Below are positions 25,131-36,672 of a stretch of DNA of 64,000 nt, piece by piece. Within the stretch, counting starts at the first letter, position 1, and the number at the start of each line of letters is the position of its first letter. Source of the DNA: Theocolax elegans (Eukaryota; Arthropoda; Insecta; Hymenoptera; Cerocephalidae); NCBI GenBank assembly GCA_026168455.1, contig CM047431.1, positions 54,614,539-54,678,538 of the forward strand, in the 5' to 3' direction. Both the position numbers and the translations under genes were made by a program. Below the pieces are notes generated by a model, which did no database searches, was not told the origin of the DNA, and saw nothing but the letters and a program-made list of their open reading frames with translations.

Positions 25131-26164
25131 GAATTACTGCTATAATTCATAATTATCTTATATAAATTATCTTTAAATTTAATTATAAAGTATTCTACAA
25201 TTTAAAACATAAATAAAATGTAAAAAAATAAATTTTACTTAGTTATAGACAACTTACGGCAACTTAATATATTAAAAAAAAATAAAATATAAATCTTATA
25301 CAATAAATAAATTAACTAGATAATAAATAAAAATTATTTACCATCCAAAAATAGTTATTATTCTATTATTTTCGAACTCTGCCAACATTGGACAAATACT
25401 GGACAAGAGCTTCTGCTATTTTGTAATGCTCACTTAACTTTATATTAGAATAACTAATATCATACAGTAAAACTTCATGAAAATTATATAAAAACTATGT
25501 GTATACGTAATATATATATACATAATGTATATACATAACTTTATATACACAATAAAATAAATAAACTAACTATCCGTTATATTTATTGTCCGTTTATCCA
25601 AATTTGAATTTCAAATTTTTTAAATTTATTTACAAAAATATTTATCTATAACAATCTCTTTTTTTATTTATTTTTTTAATACAAAAAATCAAATAAAAAA
25701 AAGAATTATAATAAAAAATTTTATTTATTAAAAAAAACTAATATTTTAAAACAAAATTTGATATAAAAAAATAGAAAACAGTATAAAAAATATTTACCAC
25801 ACAGAAAAATAAAATTTTGAAAATAATCTAAACGTCAAATTCTGTAAAGCATGTTTTCAATATGTCCAAATTATTCTAAAATTTTAAATTAAAATTTAAT
25901 TAAAATTTTTAAATAAAATTAAACAAAAAACTTTGTTCTTAAACTTGAAAAATTTGGACTTGAACGTTAAATAAACATAACGAATTTATTGTGTCCGCGA
26001 ATTCTAAGAATATATTGATTTTATATTACTTAAATATATTTGTCTTTTCAAATATTATAATTACTTTTTTCTTAATTTTATTTCATTTATTTAATTAATA
26101 AAAAAAAAGAAATGATTAACGTTTACATGTTATTAATAACATTGTAATTTAATATAGAAGTTAA

Positions 26165-26645
26165 TAATTCACTCTTCATGTACATATTTCAATTTATGAC
26201 TTTGTTCACTGAGTTTTTCACTTGACAAATTCATCAATTTAAACATAAAGTACATATAATACACTACTCTAAATATACTACCAAAGAAGGCATCCGATAA
26301 CACATCTTTGGGATCTAAATGCATAAGAAAAAAAACAAAGCTTCATACAAATGAATTTCTTCAAAAATTAACAAATTTAAACAATACACATGCATATCAC
26401 ATTTACTTACCTTTACTGTCCAAAGTATACGTCCCATTAATATTGTTTTACCAAATATTCTTTAGAAAGAACATTAATGTAAAAAAAATAAACTATACGG
26501 TTTTATATAAACATATGTAAATTATGTACACATGTTTTTTTTTTAAATCACGTTACCTCTTCTTTCAAAAATGTGTTTCCTATTACTTCTTTCTCGCCAA
26601 ATATTTTTTTTTTAAATTTTTGAGATATTTGAGGAACAACACTTT
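26165..26645 (-). pseudogene. Exon-like cargo of a second, unidentified gene (copy A)
   Basis: Three minus-strand blocks look coding. At about 26645-26559 the reading includes EKSVVPQISQKFKK and GEKEVIGNTFLKEE and ends at donor GAG|GTAACG. At about 26470-26413 it ends at donor AAAG|GTAAGT. At about 26320-26178 it reads DPKDVLSDAFFGSIFRVVY and then SEKLSEQSHKLKYVHEE before a stop. Copy B keeps only the last block (about 32970-33110). The frames of the first two do not join cleanly. Not recognised. Confidence 0.35.
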
Positions 26646-26830
26646 TCTCTTCAATACATTGATATTCAGAATATTAGAATAATATCTAAAATTTAACATC
26701 TATAAATACATTTTAAATTTATTATTAGAACATATATGTATATGCAAAATAATAATTCTGCATACTATAATTACAATTCTAATTATTATTATTATTATTA
26801 TTATTTTATATAATAACAAAAACCACCAAC

Positions 26831-26871
26831 GGTGCGAGCGCGAAGCGCCAGCTATAGCTCGGTCCCCCTAG
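26831..26871 (+). mobile_element. Internal Helitron 3' terminus
   Basis: The hairpin GCGCGAAGCGC (26838-26848) is followed by CTATAGCTCGGTCCCCCTAG and then T. A GC hairpin shortly upstream of CTRR|T is the classic Helitron 3' end. It lies about 370 bp before the outer CTAG end and is shared by copy B (33317-33350, hairpin partly lost). Confidence 0.7.
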
Positions 26872-27244
26872 TATGTTAATGTTAATATTATATCTGAAGT
26901 ATGACAGTCCCAAGCCTGTTTAATAGCAGAGGGAAATGTGATAAAAATTTCCAAACCATTTAAATTTCTACAAAAAACAATTGTAAGACTAATTCAAGTA
27001 ATTTATGCTGTTCTTTTGAATGATGGAATCAGAAAATAGCCAGCGAAAATTTAGAGTTTTTTTAGAAGTTTTGATTCCTTTCTGTTATTTAATGTTTCTA
27101 ATTTCTATTGTATACATTACGATCAAATTTTTTTTAATGTAAATAGGTGAAAGGCACCATCAACACATAACCATTTAGTATTATTGTAACGATCGTGCCT
27201 GGAACGTAAAAGCGTATAGCTTTTACATATTTCGGCCCCACTAG

Positions 27245-28429
27245 TTTTAAATCGAAAAGTGTTTCTATGTCAGCTGTAAACCATCATAAAAGAATTCCTG
27301 TTAGTTCAATGTGGTGTACGTAAATTGTGCGTTGTACCAAAATTCGTATTTTGTATGATAAAAGTAAAAAAATGTTGATAATTTATTGGTAAAAAATCTT
27401 AAAGAAATACAAGAAAGTAAAAAATAAAAAAATCCTTCATTTTCCGAATACTTTATGAAGATGTTTCAAATGACTTAAACATTGTTTAATTTCTGTTTTT
27501 TGTTCCTGTTTTGGTCAAACGTATTGGGGCAACTTGAGAAATTTTGTAAAACTATAGCAAGAATACTCTCCTGCGTAGAAAAAATTTCATCGGAAAATCA
27601 TGGCAAAAAATTTTTTTGCATAATCATGGCAAAATCGTATAAAAATCGTGGCTAATGAGTAGTATCCATAGTTTTGCTTGGTTTCAGCCATAAAAATTAC
27701 TTACATTTTATTAAAAATTGTCGATTTTCATTGCAAATTTATGGCATTTAATTTATTTAAAAATAAAAAAAAATTATATGTCTCTAGAGATGTGAACCCC
27801 CTATCTTCTACTCCGAAGTCCTTTAGTTTATTTAGTAAATAGTCGATTAAGGGTCAATAATAAATAAATCCAATTTATTTATGTAAGTGCACAACGTTTC
27901 GTCTGCTAGGTTGGCAGACCTCTACAGGTGCTGTATTTATTGGACAAAATTATAAATATTTATATCAAATTTTACAATACTTGTGAATTAAAAATTAAAT
28001 TTTACCTTAATAATGAATATAATGTTACAGCCCAAGTGAGCTTCGTCGAATAACATTTGATACGAAATCAACGAGTATTTATACAAAAACAAAGTAGGTG
28101 TGTGTTTACAAACTATATACGTCATAGTTTGTGTACATTAGTCTCTTTAAACTATATTCATAATATTTCTATATTGACGGTTTAAATGTTCAGTATCTTC
28201 CATTCTGTTAATCGTCGAATTATGATGATTGATATGTAACATTTCCGAAATGAGTCTTTTTTTATAGCAAGATTCTTTATCTATTATTTTTGTATCTTCC
28301 CAGTTAAAATTGTGATTTACGTTATTTAAAATATGTGCAGTAACAACGGCTTTTGTTAGTTCCTTTAGTTTATGTCATTGTGTTAAATTCAGGTTAAGTA
28401 TAAAAAACAAATGTAACAAACTTCGTTCA
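27245..28429. other. Spacer between the two Helentron-like copies
   Basis: AT-rich. It holds a dispersed repeat (27571-27702) that recurs inverted at 33801-33910, and a Penelope-like remnant (27870-28392). Confidence 0.5.
27870..28392 (-). mobile_element. Penelope-like retroelement remnant (3' end)
   Basis: Minus-strand translation of about 28392-28150 reads AVVTAHILNNVNHNFNW, then KESCYKK, then after one A-run frameshift RLISEMLHINHHN and INRMEDTEHLN. This is the C-terminal region typical of Penelope-like elements, after the GIY-YIG nuclease. Further 3', at about 27890-27935, is an AACGTTTCGTCTGC / GCAGACCTCTACAGG segment, often seen at the ends of these elements. Truncated and inactive. 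Confidence 0.6.
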
Positions 28430-28433
28430 TTAA

Positions 28434-28929
28434 GGGCAGTCCGTACTCATAGCTTCACAAATCCACCACCCGAATTTTGCGAGCGAAAGTGGCGCTGCCG
28501 TCAGATAAGCCGAGTTCATATTCGACAATAATTATGAACATTTAAAGGAAATAGAGTTTTTACCACACAAAATCAGAGTTGAGCGCCATAGCTATTGATG
28601 TAATAATCAATTACTTATTGCTTAGCTGATCGAAAAATCTGTATTTTCGACGATAAGTACGAATCAATGCTCAAAACGCATACCAAAGTCACTTCGTACT
28701 TATCACTTTTCGTCGAAAATACTGACTTTTCGATCAGCTAAGTAATATGTAATTAATCATTACATCCATAGCTATGGCGCTCAACTCTGATTTTGTGTGG
28801 TAAAAACTCTATTTTTTTAACTGTCCAAAATTGTTGTCGAATATGAACTCAGCCTATCTGACGGCAGCGCCACTTCTGCTCGCAAATTTTCGGGTGGTGA
28901 TATATTCAACTATATTCTACGGACTCCCC
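28434..28929. mobile_element. TTAA-flanked palindromic MITE, 496 bp
   Basis: Almost a perfect hairpin: left GGGCAGTCCGTA pairs with right TACGGACTCCCC, and the arms continue through GGCGCTGCCGTCAGATA and ATTTTGTGTGGTAAAAACTC to a short centre near 28675. TTAA flanks both ends (28430-28433 and 28930-28933). The TTAA target suggests piggyBac-type mobilisation. It abuts the left terminus of copy B with no intervening bases. Confidence 0.85.
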
Positions 28930-30641
28930 TTAAGCACGATCGTTACACGGAAGTGCCTTATATTTTCATCATCGCAAAATATGTGATACCTCAAAGAAGT
29001 ATATATTTTGACATAAAAATAAAATTTATGCAACTTAGAACCCATCCAAACCTCTCCCTAAAATGTATGTATGGATGTGTGTATGTATAAAATCCTGTGA
29101 CCAAAATAACTCTGCTAATTTTTAATCGATTGAGCTGAAATTTACAGGGTATATTTGTTATAATTATAGAACTCTGTGGTCCTATTTTCAGATGTATCGC
29201 TCATAAATTGTGGAAGTTATGGAGCGTTTTACAATTTCGTAAAATTGGTTTATCCATATTGTCTCCAAAAATACTGTTCTTACGTACATAATGAATTTAG
29301 ACAAAATTTTCGTCTTAAAATTATAAAACTTTTTCCTATACAATACTTTCTGATTCGAGCAATATTTTTAAAGATACGTACATAAAAACAATGAAAATCA
29401 TTAAAAATCTACAAAAAAAGCACGTTTTTTCGTTATAAATTGAAATGTATCATTTTTATATAAAAAGTGTAAATAGACAAAATATTCGTCATAAAATTAC
29501 AAAACATTTTCCCATTGAACACTTCATGATCAAAACTGTTTTTTTGAAGATAACAATATAAAAACGATTAAAATCATTAAAAATCTACAAAAAAGCACGT
29601 TTTTTCGTTATAAATTGAAATGTATCATTTTTATATAAAAAGCGTAAATGGACAAAATATTCGTCACAAAATTACAAAACTTTTTCCTTTTGTACACTTA
29701 ACGCTCAAAACAATATTTTCGAAGATAAACATAGAAAAACGGTCAAAATAATGAAAAAAGCACAAAAAAACACGTTTTTTCGCAATAAAACGAAATGTAT
29801 TGTTTTTACTGAAAAACTTTTAATGAACGAATTGTTCGTCTTAAAATAACAAAACTTTTTCCTATTGTACACTTAACGCTCAAAACAATATTTTCGAAGA
29901 TAAACATAGAAAATCGACTTCTTTTATCAGTATTTGTTGTATGTAAGTCTTTAATATCTTTCTCCGGTTCATCATTTTCGTCATCAGATAAATTGCTACC
30001 ATCTTGTAAATCTGGTCCAAACTATTTCAGAAATATAGTCAAGTGACGCCTTAACCGCCAATTTTTCAGTCTTTCTTGAAGTGTCAAATTTTGTACACCA
30101 TTCTAAAATTAATTATATTTATGTAAAAAATGAAAATGAATATTGAAATTATTATCATTGCTACTAAAAATGATTCCAATCTAACATTTTTGTTTTGAAG
30201 GCGTACTTTTTTGAAATTCAGGTACCCAACTAGTATGACTTCATCATTTAAATGCACTACACTTTCATACTCATCTTTAAAATAAATTAATTATTTTACA
30301 ATTATTTTACAAAAACTAAAAAATTATTTTCTTTTATGCTATAATAAAAACTTACATTACAATACTTTTGATGTACAAAGGACAATTTAAACAAATGTTT
30401 TATACTCTCCTTCTCCTTTTCCAAAAATGTTTAAGCCATACTTTTCTTTTTAAAAAAATAATATATGTATGTATAAAATAATATACCTGTTAATAGACAA
30501 ATACATTGTAATCTATCTTAAGATTTTTTAATAATATATTTTAATATAACAATTTCAAAGTATAAATTTTATTTGTACCGTAAAATGCAATTTCTATCTA
30601 AAAATTCTGAATATATATCTTATGTAGATAAATGCACTTAC

Positions 30642-31254
30642 CACTTTTATAATTTTTCACTGTTTCCACTTGAAAATCTTCATAAAGTTGTGGTCTGAAT
30701 TTTTGTTCTATACCGTAATTATAAAATCAAAACAGACACTTAAACCCATAACAATATCCTTCACATACATCTTCATAAGCTATTGTCCTAAACTCTTCGT
30801 ACATAGTGCAATTGAAATTCTCCATTAAGAAAAATGACCAAAATTGGAAGAGTATGTTCACCTCTTGTAACTTCTCTATACCAAGTTGTTTACGCTCTGA
30901 AATAAAAAGAGATTTCATGAATTCTAAAGTGAATGACTTTATGTAAATTTTATAAATAATGAATATAACAACATGATTAATATCAACATGATTTCTTTAG
31001 CTAAGAAAAGAAAACATATTATAATAATCATCATCACATCAAGAATTTATAACTTAGTTACAAAAAGTAAATTCAAGGTTTTTAATATCTTACCTTTTAA
31101 ACAACGTGAATGATATTTATGATACACTTGTTGAGTGAAACCGTTTACTTTCAATAACGAATGACTAGGATGTTGAAAAGTTGGCAATGATTGCGGAGCA
31201 CTACCGTAACTACTAGCTAAGAAACCTTCGTTTGAACTTGTATCAGCTCTACTT
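30642..31254 (-). pseudogene. LARP1: Captured LARP1 fragment, DM15 region, copy B (better preserved)
   Basis: Exon 31254-31094 (acceptor TTTACAG, donor AAAG|GTAAG) reads ADTSSNEGFLASSYGSAPQS and continues to HKYHSRCLK. It joins in phase 1 to exon 30896-30642 (acceptor TTATTTCAG, donor GTG|GTAAGTG), which gives ERKQLGI, NILFQFWSFF, MYEEFRTIAYEDV, FRPQLYEDFQVETVK. These are the DM15 (LARP1 C-terminal cap-binding) repeats, in order and with intron phases intact. One TGA replaces the Arg codon after CLF in the second exon, a CpG-type change shared with copy A. No promoter or start is present, so this is a captured gene fragment. A degenerate block at about 30360-30445 may be the next exon. Confidence 0.85.
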
Positions 31255-31689
31255 CTGTAAATATAAAATAAAAAGAAATACCTATTATTATTGTAATAGA
31301 AAATAAAGCTAAATATTCAAAAAACGTAAAAATTATCACATTAAGTAATAAAAGTTGTTAGAAGAGAACGCATTAAACATCAGTTAATGGATTGAAAATC
31401 TTAATGATGTTCGCAAAACACTTTAATTAATATTGCATAATTACATAATTTAACAATTGTTATATATGTTAAATAAAAAGTATACTGTGCTTAAATTATA
31501 AATTTTATAAGCTTATTTCAAAATTAATATCTATGTAATTTATAAATTTACCCTGAATATGTTCTCGGTCTTAATAATTATAAGTGCCATTCTTTTAAAT
31601 TATTGTATTTATTATTACATAATAAGAACTTTAATAGTAAATCAATAAATACAACATTAAATGCAAACTTACTGTAATTTAAAATAAAT

Positions 31690-31880
31690 TAAAAAATGTA
31701 ATAATAAAATGTCACAAACCGTTAATGTATACCAGATCAACCTTGAGAAAGATTAAACATCGCCAAAACTATCCCAATACAAAACAAGAGGCTCGTGGTT
31801 ATTGTTGAATTGAACCATTATTGTTCGACTCACTACCATTGTTACTCTTGTATTAAAATTGACTAGTAGGTGAATTACTG
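31690..31880 (-). pseudogene. Probable further degenerate LARP1 exon, copy B
   Basis: Counterpart of 24960-25130. The SNNGSESNNNGSIQQ reading is flanked by stops and positioned 5' of the recognised LARP1 exons on the minus strand. Tentative. Confidence 0.3.
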
Positions 31881-33772
31881 CTATAATTCATAATTATCTT
31901 ATATAAATTATCTTTAAATTTAATTATAAAGTATTCTACAATTTAAAACATAAATAAAATGTAAAAAAATAAATATTACTTAGTTATAGACAACTTACGG
32001 CAACTTAATATATTCAAAAAAAATAAAATATAAATCTTATACAATAAATAAATTAACTAGATAATAAATAAAAATTATTTACCATCCAAAAATAGTTATT
32101 ATTCTATTATTTTCGAACACTGCCAACATTGGACAAATACTGGACAAGAGCTTCTGCTAATTTTGTAATGCTCACTTACTGACTTACTTATATTAGAATA
32201 ACTAATATCATACAGTAAAACTTTCATGAAAATCATATAAAAACTATATGTATACGTAATATATATATACATAATGTATGTACATAATTTGATATACAGA
32301 ATAAAATAAATAAACTAACGTTATATTTATTGTCCGTTTAAATAGTGCCATCAGCGCCATCATATACACATAAGTATAATATATATCGCATTTTATGTCA
32401 CCCGCGTCTCTCGTATCCAAATTTGAATTTCAAATTTTTTTTTATTTCTTTACAAAAATATTTATTTATAACAATTTTCTTTTTTTATTTATTTTTTAAT
32501 ACAAAAAATCGAATAAAAAAAAGAATTATAATAAAAAATTTTATTTATTAAAAAAAAACTAATATGTTTATAACAAAATTTGATATAAAAAATATAAAAC
32601 AGTAAAAAATATTTACCACACACAAAAATAAAATTTTTAAAATAATCTAAACCCTGTAAAGCATGTTTTCAATATGTCCAAATTATTCAAAATTTTAAAT
32701 TAAAATTTAATTAAACTTTTTAAATAAAATTAAACAAAAAACTTTGTTCTTAAACTTGAAAAATTTGGACTTGAACGTTAAATAAACATAACGAATTTAT
32801 TGTGTTGGCGAATTCTAAGAATATATTGATTTTATATTACTTTAATATATTTGTCTTTTCAAATATTATAATTACTTTTTTCTTAATTTTTCTTAATTTA
32901 TTTAATTAATAAAAAAAAGAAATCATGTTATTAATAACATTGTAATTTAATATAGAAGTTAATAATTCACTCTTCATGTACATATTTCAATTTATGACTT
33001 TGTTCACTGAGTTTTTCACTTGACAAATTCATCAATTTAAACATAAAGTACATATAGGTACCATACACAACTCTAAATATACTACCAAAGAAGGCACCCG
33101 ATGACACTCACACAGAACGAGAGTTCTCACGTGAGATTTTGTAATAGGGTTGATATTCAGAATATTAGAATAATATCTAAAATTTAACATCTATAAATAC
33201 ATTTTAAATTTATTATTAGAATATATATGTATATGCAAAATAATAATTCTGCATACTATAATTACAATTTTAATTTTTATTATTATTATTTTATATAATA
33301 ACAAAACCACCATAACGGTGCGAGCGCCAGCTATAGCTCGGCCCCCCTAGTATGTTAATGTTAATATTATATCTGAAGTATGACAGTCCCAAGCCTGTTT
33401 AATAGCAGAGGGAAATGTGATAAAAATTTCCAAACCATTTAAATTTCTACAAAAAACAATTGTAAGACTAATTCAAGTACTTAATTTATACTGTTCTTTT
33501 AAATGATGGAATCAGAAAATAGCCAGTGAAAATTTAGAGTTTTTTTTTGGAAGTTTTGATTCCTTTTTGTTATTTAATGCTTCTAATTTCTATTCTATAC
33601 ATTACCATCAAATTTTTTTTAATGTAAATAGGTGAAAGGCACCATCAACACATAACCATTTAGTATTATTGTAACGATCGTGCCTGGAATGTAAAAGCGT
33701 ATAGCTTTTACATATTTCAGGCCCCACTAGTTTTATAATCTGAATTTGACACTTTGACATAAACAATAAAAA

Positions 33773-33814
33773 TAACTCAGTTGGTAGAGCAAAAGACTTT
33801 AATCGAAAATTTTA
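33773..33814 (+). pseudogene. tRNA-Lys-like 5' fragment
   Basis: AACTCAGTTGGTAGAGCA resembles the D-arm/A-box of tRNA-Lys, and AGACTTTAATC resembles its UUU anticodon arm with one T missing. The 3' half is absent. It is either a tRNA pseudogene or the head of a tRNA-derived SINE. It starts 42 bp past the end of copy B and joins the inverted dispersed repeat at 33801-33910. Confidence 0.4.
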
Positions 33815-33914
33815 ATAATTTTTATGGCTAAAACCTAGCAAAACCATGGATTCTGCTCATTTAGCCATTGGATTGCCATGATAATGCAAGTAAATTTTTT
33901 CTACGCGGGCTACT

Positions 33915-35467
33915 ATATATCATTACTCAAATTTTACCATCACCCAGAATATAAATATAATCTTTGCGTTACGGAGGATGAATTGTTGGAATATCAACGA
34001 TTCAATTAATGGGATGTCGATCACAGAAAATGGTTATTTTGTACTTTTTTTTTATAAAGTTTTTAAAAAACGCGGAACGTCAAGCCCTTAGGCAGGTTTT
34101 AAATAATATACCCAAATTTTTTCAGATGTATAATTTGATCACGATGTTTGGGTTGAAAGATTATCCTTTTTTTGACTAATAATTACCGACCAAACATTGT
34201 TTACTCAAGTATTATTTAAGTTACGTTTTTTCATTAAAAAATCAAAACGTCAAGCCATTCCTTATGTTTTCAGCTATCCGTATCAATTTTGTTCAGATTG
34301 TTTAATTCCATATTTTATATATAATTTTTGGGTTGAAAGGTGCAGATTCCTGTAATTTAGGTCCAACATCTCGTGAAATAGATATTTAGTGGGTCTACAT
34401 AACTGATTACGATTATCGAACTGTTATCGTTGACTTTGAGAGGAGTATTACGTCAATTTATCATTGAATTTTCGTAATTTCAACGAATTATCAAAATCGA
34501 TGTGTGTCAAGGAAGTTGATAATTCTTTGGCATCGATACACAAATAGATATAATGATGAATCGTAGCTAAAGATATTTTCATAATAATAAAAATGTGGAA
34601 AATTAAAATTTTATATTAATAATACAAGATTGTTTATCGATTAAACCAATTAATAAATATTGATCTTTTAATATAGACAATTATGAAACTGTATAAAGGT
34701 ACAATATCGTATAATAGAATGAATTTACGAATGGTGCACTATAAATTGTACGACAACGATGTCGAAATCAAACGAGTAACGAAGTGCCAAGTGTAAAGTA
34801 ACAATACTATGTATAGAGATTCCACAACGTAGAGGTAGCGAAAACGCTTAGCGAGCTTTGGCGATGGTGGAAACCACAGAATCCACACGTCCGAGATTCG
34901 AAAGAAGGTACTGTAGCTACTTGCCAGAGCTTAAATCACATCCTAAATCCTTAGTTATCCACTACTCCACGAGTCCTCGATTGCAGTATACCGTCACATA
35001 CCCAATTGTTGATCAGTTAAGGCAAATTCGTACGTTCATAGAATAATTTTATGTTAAAAAGACTAATAATTGTATATACAGAAAGCACTAGTATTAAACT
35101 TCCTTTTAGCAATTTTAGAAAAATAAAATAACTGCTATTTTTAAAGTAAGCAACGATTTAAGAAAATAAAGTGGGAAGTACCAATTTCTGATCAGTAAAT
35201 TTTCGGTATACGTATATCACTTCCTAATTAAGTCTACTAAACAATTATTGATTGTTTAACCTTTATATTGTATGTACCAACGATTAGATTTATGCAAATC
35301 TTATTATTTTATTGAAATAATATACTGATCAAATATTGGTTCATGATCAACAATTAGGTACCTTACGGTATCTATATGGATTCATAAAAGTCAACTGTAT
35401 AATGTACATTATACACGAAGAAAAAGCTAAAGATTTTTTATAGTAAACAGTGTACGATGTTGATAGT
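33915..35467. other. Non-coding stretch
   Basis: AT-rich with no firm gene. A plus-strand 62-aa ORF at 34858-35046 has less AT-driven composition than its neighbours, but no splice context or family resemblance. Confidence 0.45.
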
Positions 35468-35469
35468 TA

Positions 35470-36670
35470 GTCCGGGAGCTGGCTATGTCCCCGTTGGGAA
35501 TTACATGTCCCCGGATAAAAACCATGAAATCCGATGGATTTTGGGCCGTAGAATCCAAATCCGTCGGTACATTTTGCCAAAAAATGGTACTTTTTGTTTA
35601 AACCGCAATTGTTTAAACAAAATATAAAAAGTTATATTTTCGCATTGGACAATTTTTTTTTATAAAATTTAGGCAATTCTAAGTCAAAAATGTCTCTTTC
35701 AAAATGTCTCTAAAATCAAAATTGAATAACTAGAATTTTTTGAAATTATTTTTATCTGATTTTTAATGAAATTTAAACAATATATAAACGACAATTTTTA
35801 ACTTTTTGCAAAAAAAATTCTTTATATTCTTTAAGCATTTATTATAATAAAGTCAAAAAGATATTAAAAATTGTTTTATTGTCAATTAAATAATTAATAA
35901 TAATTCATAGAATTTTAAATATTAATTTTCAGAAATAACCATTATTAATGAATATTTCTGTAAAAATTTAATTAAATGAAAATAGAAATATGTTGTTAGT
36001 AATTTATTTAAACATATTTCAATATGTTGCAGTAAAAAATTTCAATAACGAGCCATTTTTAATCGATGATTCTCCAAAAATTAGCGATCATCTTTTGCCA
36101 CGTTGTTTATAATGGTAGGGATGTGACATTGCTCTCTTGTGCCTTATATTATTCTTATTAACAGTCAATAAGTCATTCATGCACTACATTCAGTTAATAA
36201 TATTTAATTAATATTTAAAAATCTATGAATTATTATTAATTATATAATAAACAATAAAGCAATTTTTAATATTTTTACTTAATTATACTAAATGCAAGTT
36301 TAAAGAATATAAAGAAATTTGAAATTTCGCAGAAAGTTAGAAATTGACGACTATATTATTGTTTAAAGATGCTTAAAAAAGAGATAAAAAAAATTTCAAA
36401 AAATTCTAGTTAATTCAATTTTGATTTTAGAGACATTTTGAAAGAGACATTTTTGACTTAAAATTGCCTAGATTTTATGAAAAAAAATTGTCCGATGCGA
36501 AAATATAACTTTGTATATTTTGTTTAAACAATTGCGGTTTAAACAAAAAGTACCAATTTTTGGCAAAATGTATCGACGGATTTGGATTCTACGGCCCAAA
36601 ATCCATCGGATTTCATGGTTTTTATCCGGGGACATGTAATTCCCAACGGGGACATAGCCAGCTCCCGGAC
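35470..36670. mobile_element. 1.2-kb foldback element with TA flanks
   Basis: The left terminus GTCCGGGAGCTGGCTATGTC is mirrored by GACATAGCCAGCTCCCGGAC on the right. Both arms stay paired for about 450 bp, leaving a spacer of about 300 bp (about 35930-36215). TA flanks both ends (35468-35469 and 36671-36672), a Tc1/mariner-type target. There is no coding capacity. Confidence 0.85.
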
Positions 36671-36672
36671 TA

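Larger units (their letters stand above)
21046..27244. mobile_element. Helentron/Helitron-like element, copy A, with captured gene cargo
   Basis: The left terminal sequence AGGCACGATCGTTACA (21046-21061, duplicated at 22041-22056) recurs inverted near the right end as TGTAACGATCGTGCCT (27185-27200). That is followed by a hairpin (GTAAAAGC...GCTTTTAC, 27206-27226) and ends at CTAG|T (27241-27244). An asymmetric inverted repeat plus a subterminal hairpin is the known layout of Helentrons (Helitron2); the CTAG|T end is Helitron-like. Homology with copy B stops abruptly at this CTAG. No Rep/helicase is present, so it is non-autonomous. The cargo includes LARP1 exons (minus strand) and other exon-like fragments. 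Confidence 0.65.
28932..33730. mobile_element. Helentron/Helitron-like element, copy B, with captured LARP1
   Basis: Homologous to copy A from the left terminus (AGCACGATCGTTACA) to CTAG (33727-33730). The internal inverted copy TGTAACGATCGTGCCT is at 33670-33685 and the hairpin at 33691-33711. It differs from copy A by a shorter tandem-repeat array. It also has a short insertion (about 32340-32410) and lacks most of copy A's 26300-26650 cargo. Its LARP1 exons are better preserved than in copy A. Confidence 0.65.

Noticed and set aside
28440..28930. Possible non-coding RNA gene because of the long perfect stem
   Set aside because: TTAA flanks and terminal repeats identify it as a MITE.
34858..35046. 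62-aa plus-strand ORF with less AT-biased composition
   Set aside because: No start context, no splice sites and no resemblance to any family. Too weak to call.
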